DNA of 13,163 nt from an uncultured Clostridia bacterium (lineage in GTDB: Bacteria > Bacillota > Clostridia > UBA1381): NCBI GenBank assembly GCA_944391635.1, contig CALXUL010000284.1, positions 1 to 13,163 of the forward strand. The letters run 5' to 3'. Under the pieces are notes generated by a model that saw only the letters and a program-made list of their open reading frames with translations, had not been told where the DNA came from and did no database searches. Position 1 is the stretch's first letter. Each line of letters opens with the position of its first letter. The position numbers and the translations under genes are program-made. Positions 8,525 to 13,163 of this stretch are shown piece after piece.

Positions 8525-10560
8525 TGGCTGACCTTAATTATTGCTTGTCAGAGGATAGTATTTATAATGTGTTAGGTGACGATATAAAAAAAATAGTTTC
8601 CGTGATTGCGGATAAATATATGTCGGATAATCCTGTGTGCAGTTATGAAATGAGGTGTTTTCATCAAGATGGGTTCAGGAGTATTCCATCAGGTCAGTAT
8701 GATATAAATCTTGATAAGAAGTATCCGGACGCAAAACGCGGAGATTATGCATACGCACAGGCGGAATTTTATAGTGCTAACGCAGCACATGGCGGATTAT
8801 TTATAACGCCGGTAGGCGCTGTTACAGTGTATTTAAACGGCAGGCAGATTTATAAATCTCTGCCGAAAGAGGAAGCAGGTTTATTAAGACCGGTTCCGGT
8901 TGCAACAGAGTGGAAAAAAGGAAAAAACAAGATTCTTTTAAAGATAAAAAAGCTTGCTGACGGATTTTTCGGCGCGGGAGTTTCAAGTATCAGCCCAAAG
9001 TGGGCGCCAATGATTTTTGATTTTCCATCACATTTGGAAGAAGGATACACGGGTTTTGCATATTCAGAGCTTATTAAAAAAGGAGAGACGCGCGATATTA
9101 AAACGCTTTTGTGGTATCCTAAAAAAGGCACTCTTCCTGAAGGACAGTATATAGCAAAAAGCAGCTTTTCTTTAAACGAGAAAGAGGAAGTTTTAATAAA
9201 AGGGAAAATTAAGTCCCCGGTTGAGATATATCTTGACAAAAAAGTTTATAAGTTTTGTGAATCTTTTGAGAGAATATTTGTGTGCGATAAAGGAGTACAC
9301 GATATATTAATAAGGGGTACGGGCTATGAAATTAAGGTAAATAAAAAACTATCACCTTGCGCAGGTATGGTTTCAAAGGATGAGTATATCTACATTGAGG
9401 ATACAGGCGGAAAACTGTCAGAATATAATACGGTTTACCGTGTTTTCGGAAGGGATAAGACATACTGGAAAACAAAAGACGGAGCAATACTTAGGCCCTG
9501 CCTTAAAGCGCCTCTTTTTGGGAAGTGGAGTTATCCGCTGGGGGTTACTCTTACGGGTCTTTACCATGTTGGGAAGATGTTAAACCGAGAGGATATTTGT
9601 GATTATGTAAAGACGCATGTTCTTTTGTGCGTGAGATTTTATGATTATTCCGTATGGGACAAAAAAACTTATGGATACCCAAATATAAACCAGCAGCTTT
9701 TATGGTTTGAAGAACTGGACGACATAGGTTCATTCGGTGCTCTTATGACTGGGCTTATCGATGAATTTTCCGAGCAGGATAAAAAAAGCGCTCTGAAGAT
9801 TGCAAAAAGGATTGCAAATCATATAATGAAAGTTCAGCACCGAAGAGAGGACGGCGCACTCTATCGTATATCAAAAGATGGGATGCTCTCTATGTGGGCA
9901 GATGACCTTTATATGTGCGTGCCTTTTCTGGTAAATTATGCGAAAGCGGTGCAGGATAGTCAGTATTTGGAAGAAGCGGCAAAACAAATTTTGCTTTATA
10001 AAAAGTATTTATTTATGCCGGAGGAAGAAATCTTTTCGCATGTATATATATTTAACATGAACAGCGACTCAAAACTTGCATGGGGCAGAGGAAACGGCTG
10101 GACTATATATTCACTTGCAATACTTTTGCAAAATATACCAAAGGATTTTGAAAAAAGAGATGATCTTGTTTCGCTCTTTAATACTCTTGCCGATGGTTAT
10201 ATCAAAAATCAGGCAGAAGACGGAATGTTCCGCCAGCTTATTAACTGCAAGGATTCTTATGAGGAAACATCGGTTACGGCAATGATACTGTACGCATTTT
10301 CTTCGGCAATACAAAATGAGTTCGGGCAGGATAATAATGCTTTATATGAATCTGCTAAAAAAAGTGCAGATGCATTAATTAAAAAATGTATTGATAAAAA
10401 CGGGAATATATATGGTGTTTGCCGAGGTTCGTACTGCTCGTTTGATGAGGAGTATTATAAGGAACTTCTATGGAATACCAATGATACACATGGTATAGGT
10501 ATAGTAATGCTTGCATTATCCGAATTTAATAAAATTAAAAAGGAGGGTGCAAAACAATAA
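8524..10560 (+). CDS. GH105-type unsaturated uronyl hydrolase with N-terminal beta region
   Basis: This is a 678-residue protein without a signal peptide, so cytoplasmic. The C-terminal half (about 314-670) is a GH88/GH105-type alpha/alpha barrel: MWADDLYM at 457-464 (Asp460 or Asp461 as general acid, as in YteR-type enzymes), WGRGNGW at 520-526, EETSVTAM at 580-587 and NDTHGIG around His656. Family members hydrate the double bond of 4,5-unsaturated uronic acids and release them from the non-reducing end of lyase-made oligosaccharides; rhamnogalacturonan or glucuronan-type substrates are possible. The first 300 residues are an added beta-rich part with VTVYLNGRQIY near residue 100 and WKKGKNKILLKIKK near 137-150, which roughly doubles the usual GH105 length of about 350-400. 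GGAGGGG at 8507-8513 and GAAGGA at 8515-8520 precede the ATG. The position directly after the permeases fits processing of imported lyase products. Confidence 0.9.
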   Translation: MADLNYCLSEDSIYNVLGDDIKKIVSVIADKYMSDNPVCSYEMRCFHQDGFRSIPSGQYDINLDKKYPDAKRGDYAYAQAEFYSANAAHGGLFITPVGAVTVYLNGRQIYKSLPKEEAGLLRPVPVATEWKKGKNKILLKIKKLADGFFGAGVSSISPKWAPMIFDFPSHLEEGYTGFAYSELIKKGETRDIKTLLWYPKKGTLPEGQYIAKSSFSLNEKEEVLIKGKIKSPVEIYLDKKVYKFCESFERIFVCDKGVHDILIRGTGYEIKVNKKLSPCAGMVSKDEYIYIEDTGGKLSEYNTVYRVFGRDKTYWKTKDGAILRPCLKAPLFGKWSYPLGVTLTGLYHVGKMLNREDICDYVKTHVLLCVRFYDYSVWDKKTYGYPNINQQLLWFEELDDIGSFGALMTGLIDEFSEQDKKSALKIAKRIANHIMKVQHRREDGALYRISKDGMLSMWADDLYMCVPFLVNYAKAVQDSQYLEEAAKQILLYKKYLFMPEEEIFSHVYIFNMNSDSKLAWGRGNGWTIYSLAILLQNIPKDFEKRDDLVSLFNTLADGYIKNQAEDGMFRQLINCKDSYEETSVTAMILYAFSSAIQNEFGQDNNALYESAKKSADALIKKCIDKNGNIYGVCRGSYCSFDEEYYKELLWNTNDTHGIGIVMLALSEFNKIKKEGAKQ

Positions 10561-10640
10561 TAAAATATAGAGAGGCTAAAAGTTTAAAGTATTTAAAAGC
10601 CGTTTTATAAAGGTAAGATACGGCAGAAATGGAGGAGAAG
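10561..10640 (+). other. Spacer before the binding-protein gene, with a small inverted repeat
   Basis: This 80-base A+T-rich gap is one of only two real gaps in the operon. It holds the inverted repeat GCCGT (10599-10603) and ACGGC (10620-10624) around a 16-base loop, ending 6 bases before the ribosome binding site. No T-tract follows, so it is not a terminator. I see no convincing -35/-10 pair. It may be an mRNA processing or stability element, or have no role. Confidence 0.3.
10631..10637 (+). promoter_or_regulatory. Ribosome binding site deciding the start of the binding-protein gene
   Basis: GGAGGAG lies 3-5 bases before ATG 10641. An in-frame ATG at 10629 overlaps this site and has only a weak AAGG far upstream, so 10641 is the better start and gives a standard lipoprotein signal peptide. 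Confidence 0.65.
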
Positions 10641-12164
10641 ATGAAAATAAAAAGGAGTTTGTGTTTTTTAGCGTGTTTGGCAATTGCAATGACAGCTGCG
10701 GGCTGTGCGCAAGACGGTCAGAGCACTGACGGGGAAGTTACAACACTGCGCGTGTTTAACCGTGTTAATGCTGAGGTTTCCTATGATGGTGATAATGCTT
10801 GGCTTAAAGCAGTAGAGGAAGCGGCAGGAGTGAAGTTGGAGATTGAAGCGCCTGCTCCGAGCAGTTATACCGATAAGCTTCAAATTGTTATGGCATCCGG
10901 GAATTTGCCGGATATCATTTATATCTTTTCAAATGACAGTAATTATGACACTTGGTCAAAGAACGGTTTGTTAATGGAAATTGATGACGAGATTGAGAAA
11001 TATCCGAACATAAAAGAAAATATATCAGAAGATAAATTTAATATGTTCCGTGCAGCAAGTACAGGGAAAATACATGCGATACCAAAGTCCAACACCAATT
11101 CATATTGGGGATATGTTGCAAATAAAGCGTGGCTTGATAAACTTGGTATGAACCCGCCCGAAACTGTTGATGAATTTTATGAGTATGCAAAAGCTGTATC
11201 AACTATGGATCCGGACGGAAATGGAAATAACGATACATTTGCAATTTCGCCAAGCGGTCAGACAAATGCCGGGGCAAGTATTTGGGATGAGTTCTATTTG
11301 TTAAATGCGTACGATTTATTTATGATTGAGGAAAGACTTGGCGATGACGGTTCATACAAACGCCGTCAGGAGGCTGAAGGATATTATCCATATCTCGAGT
11401 TTATGCACAAATTATATGCAGAAAAGCTTATTGACCCCGAGTTCTTTATCAATAAATCAGGAGAATGTGTTGATAAGTTTTTGCAGAACAGAATAGGCGC
11501 TTTTTCAGGTCATGACGGTAATATAAAAGGCTTATTCGGAAAAGAAAGTACGGAAAAGATTCTGAGCGATTATGAGTATTACCCAATGCTAAAAAATGAA
11601 AACGGTGAACGGATACTCTATCAGACGCCGGCAGTTTGGGGCGCGTGGGCGGTTGCTGAAAGTTCTGAAAATAAAGAAGCAGCACTTAAATTTATTGATT
11701 TCGGCAATTCTGAGGAAGGCTGGAAGATAATGAATATAGGCAAGGAAGGTGTTCATTATACTACATATAATCCTGATACTAAAGAAATAACCAGAACCGA
11801 TGAACAGTCAGAGCTTTGCCGCTCTGAGTTTAGCTCATATACATCCTTATCTGTGACGCATTTGGGTCAGCCGGCATATATCTCGCTTTGTGATACCCCG
11901 GAAAAACTTGAAAAGTATAATAACGGACTTTCAAATTATTTATCACAGACAACTGTAAAGGAAATCCCGTCAGTGGTTGCACCGAAGCTTATCCAGCTTA
12001 AGGCTGATAATCCGGATTTGTTTACTAAAATGGATCAGATGGAAATACAGTATGTAACAGGTGAGATTACACTTGATGAATTAAAAGAATATATTAATAA
12101 TGAGTATCTGCCCAAAACAGAAGAAGCATATGCGGAAAAAGCAGAATTGTTAAAGGCTGAATAA
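10641..12164 (+). CDS. ABC transporter sugar-binding lipoprotein, LplA/YtcQ (LipO) type
   Basis: This is a precursor of about 507 residues. Residues 1-21 are a lipoprotein signal peptide with lipobox TAAGC, so Cys22 should be lipidated and anchor the mature protein on the outer face of the membrane. The body is a family 1 extracellular solute-binding protein of the long type (about 500 residues) that works with LplB/LplC-like permeases; family marks are ASGNLPDIIY and GYVANKAWLDKLGM. DPDGNGNND at residues 190-198 is an EF-hand-like calcium-binding loop, common in this group and known from alginate-binding AlgQ proteins. It should capture the oligosaccharide and deliver it to the two permeases upstream. 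The gene is last in the operon, behind the hydrolase and an 80-base gap, rather than next to the permeases. The ligand is inferred from the neighbours only. Confidence 0.92.
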   Translation: MKIKRSLCFLACLAIAMTAAGCAQDGQSTDGEVTTLRVFNRVNAEVSYDGDNAWLKAVEEAAGVKLEIEAPAPSSYTDKLQIVMASGNLPDIIYIFSNDSNYDTWSKNGLLMEIDDEIEKYPNIKENISEDKFNMFRAASTGKIHAIPKSNTNSYWGYVANKAWLDKLGMNPPETVDEFYEYAKAVSTMDPDGNGNNDTFAISPSGQTNAGASIWDEFYLLNAYDLFMIEERLGDDGSYKRRQEAEGYYPYLEFMHKLYAEKLIDPEFFINKSGECVDKFLQNRIGAFSGHDGNIKGLFGKESTEKILSDYEYYPMLKNENGERILYQTPAVWGAWAVAESSENKEAALKFIDFGNSEEGWKIMNIGKEGVHYTTYNPDTKEITRTDEQSELCRSEFSSYTSLSVTHLGQPAYISLCDTPEKLEKYNNGLSNYLSQTTVKEIPSVVAPKLIQLKADNPDLFTKMDQMEIQYVTGEITLDELKEYINNEYLPKTEEAYAEKAELLKAE

Positions 12165-12205
12165 TTATTGGATTTTGGGGAGTATACCACTTAGTATAAT
12201 AATGA

Positions 12206-12257
12206 CAAAAAGCCCTCGGTATCAGCGCTTATTTACTGATACCAAAGGCTTTTTTTA
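12206..12257. terminator. Rho-independent terminator, probably bidirectional
   Basis: The arms AAAAAGCC-CTC-GGTATCAG (12207-12225) and CTGATACC-AAA-GGCTTTTTTT (12236-12256) pair over 8 bp next to a 10-base loop, then a small internal mismatch, then GCC/GGC with the A and T tracts. A run of eight T follows GGC on the plus strand, which ends the operon 40 bases after the lipoprotein gene. Read on the minus strand, the stem is followed by GGGCTTTTTG, so it can also stop the convergent GH43-like gene, whose stop is 14 bases away. Confidence 0.85.
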
Positions 12258-12270
12258 CTATGTAAAAAAT

Positions 12271-13163
12271 TTAGTTTTTAGTATAGTATTCATATATAAT
12301 CCATTTGGGCAGCAGCTCTTTTGCAAAAAGTATTTTAAGGTGCGTAAAATCTGAGAACGGAGCAAGCCATGGAATATATTTAAGTGAGTCGGGAACAGAC
12401 AAAGAAGCGTTTGTCTTGGCAGTTGATTCTGATACCGCGTTATCCTTTTTTGCAAATTGTGTAACTGAATTTTGGTCGGTACCGGTCATAACAAGTGCCG
12501 GCTCCTGTTTATCCTTATCATATCCTGCAAGAACATAAAGCGTCATTGTATCTCTGTTTTGAAAATACTCATTTTCGCTATTGTCACCGTCTTTGGTAAA
12601 GTTCAGAGTTACAATATTATAGCCGTTAAATGTCCAGTATCCCAAACCGTTTGCGATTGTGCCGTTGGGAGAAAGGATTATTTTTGACGAATGGACCGGC
12701 ATATCGCATCCTCTATAAGCATCCCGCGCGCTTACATCGGAAACACCGTCGGCAAAAACGGATTGTCCGACACTTGATAAATCCCAAGTCCCGTAAAGCA
12801 TATCCTCGGGCATTTGCTGTTCGGTTTCGCCGGAATATACCATTGGCGATATAACAGGCCAGCCGTCTTCGGTCCAAAGTATCTTTTTTACCTGAAGATA
12901 TGCGATACCATCGGCAACTTTCCTGCAATGCTGAACAAGATACCAGCTGCCGTCATCGTCTTGGAAAACGCTGTTATGCCCGCTGCCTAAATATTCAATT
13001 CCGTCGCCAAGCTGGAAAGCGCCTGACATTTTATATCCCCATAATTCGCTTGTATCATCTTGTTCGGCATAACTGGTTCCTACACGCCTGCCCTGATGGT
13101 CAAGAAGGAAAGTATGCGTGTTGCCTTTGGATAGAATATCGGTAAAGGAAACATCCGTTCTTG
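12271..13163 (-). CDS. GH43 endo-arabinanase-like protein, C-terminal part only
   Basis: The frame is open through the right edge of the window (the minus-strand codons before Met 13029 read TSELWGYK and further back VSFTDIL), so the internal ATG at 13029 is not the start. About 297 residues are visible. GSGHNSVFQDDDGSWYLV is the late conserved block of GH43 arabinan endo-1,5-alpha-arabinanases; its His ligates the active-site calcium in Bacillus AbnA/Abn2-type enzymes. WTEDGWPVISP and the following GTWDLSSV begin the C-terminal beta-barrel of the larger Abn2-like forms, which runs to MTGTDQNSVTQFAKK. The catalytic acids and any signal peptide are in the missing part, so activity and location cannot be judged. 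After the barrel comes an extra tail of about 57 residues ending WIIYEYYTKN. The gene converges on the operon and shares its terminator. Arabinan is a pectin side chain, so the neighbour supports a pectin-directed locus. Confidence 0.85.
   Translation of the reverse strand, partial: RTDVSFTDILSKGNTHTFLLDHQGRRVGTSYAEQDDTSELWGYKMSGAFQLGDGIEYLGSGHNSVFQDDDGSWYLVQHCRKVADGIAYLQVKKILWTEDGWPVISPMVYSGETEQQMPEDMLYGTWDLSSVGQSVFADGVSDVSARDAYRGCDMPVHSSKIILSPNGTIANGLGYWTFNGYNIVTLNFTKDGDNSENEYFQNRDTMTLYVLAGYDKDKQEPALVMTGTDQNSVTQFAKKDNAVSESTAKTNASLSVPDSLKYIPWLAPFSDFTHLKILFAKELLPKWIIYEYYTKN

Noticed and set aside
10571..10628. Internal promoter before the binding-protein gene
   Set aside because: The A+T-rich stretch has TATAAA-like strings but no -35/-10 pair at proper spacing that I can support.
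12183..12198. Inverted repeat TATAC / GTATA just before the terminator
   Set aside because: Only five weak base pairs; likely chance in A+T-rich sequence.
12305..12854. Plus-strand open frames beyond the terminator
   Set aside because: They are antisense to the GH43-like gene, whose protein has clear family motifs, and have no convincing ribosome binding sites.

Overview
This window looks like part of a carbohydrate-utilisation locus from a low-GC, Gram-positive Clostridia-type bacterium. The signs are A+T-rich coding sequence, strong AGGAGG-type ribosome binding sites, surface proteins with SLH, bacterial Ig-like and concanavalin-like modules, and an LplB/LplC-type sugar transporter with a lipoprotein binding subunit. 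The gene content (GH105 hydrolase, a lyase-like surface enzyme, and a GH43 arabinanase-like gene next door) points to pectin or another uronic-acid-containing polysaccharide. The SLH-anchored enzymes recall gut pectin degraders such as Monoglobus, but that is only an inference.

Plus strand, 1 to 12164: seven large genes in one direction, overlapping or closely spaced, almost certainly one operon whose promoter lies upstream of the window. In order: (1) the 3' part of a large modular surface protein ending in three SLH repeats; (2) a smaller secreted protein sharing the same modules; (3) a secreted protein of about 1109 residues with a CBM-like domain, a degenerate SLH-like region and a C-terminal alpha-toroid plus beta-sandwich that resembles polysaccharide lyases; (4 and 5) two ABC sugar permeases; (6) a cytoplasmic GH105 unsaturated-uronyl hydrolase with an N-terminal jelly-roll region; (7) the lipoprotein solute-binding protein. 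A 29-codon open frame sits exactly between the two permeases. No ATPase gene is present, which is normal for this transporter family, where a shared MsmK-type ATPase is usually encoded elsewhere.

A Rho-independent terminator at about 12206 to 12257 closes the operon. Its stem is flanked by A and T tracts on both sides, so it can also serve the convergent gene beyond it. That gene, on the minus strand from 12271 to the window end, is the C-terminal part of a GH43 endo-arabinanase-like protein whose N-terminus is outside the window.

Working model: surface proteins 1 and 2 bind the polysaccharide, enzyme 3 cleaves it at the cell surface, the binding lipoprotein and permeases import the oligosaccharides, and the GH105 enzyme removes the unsaturated uronic acid from the non-reducing end inside the cell. 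The least described parts are enzyme 3 and the modules shared by genes 1 and 2.
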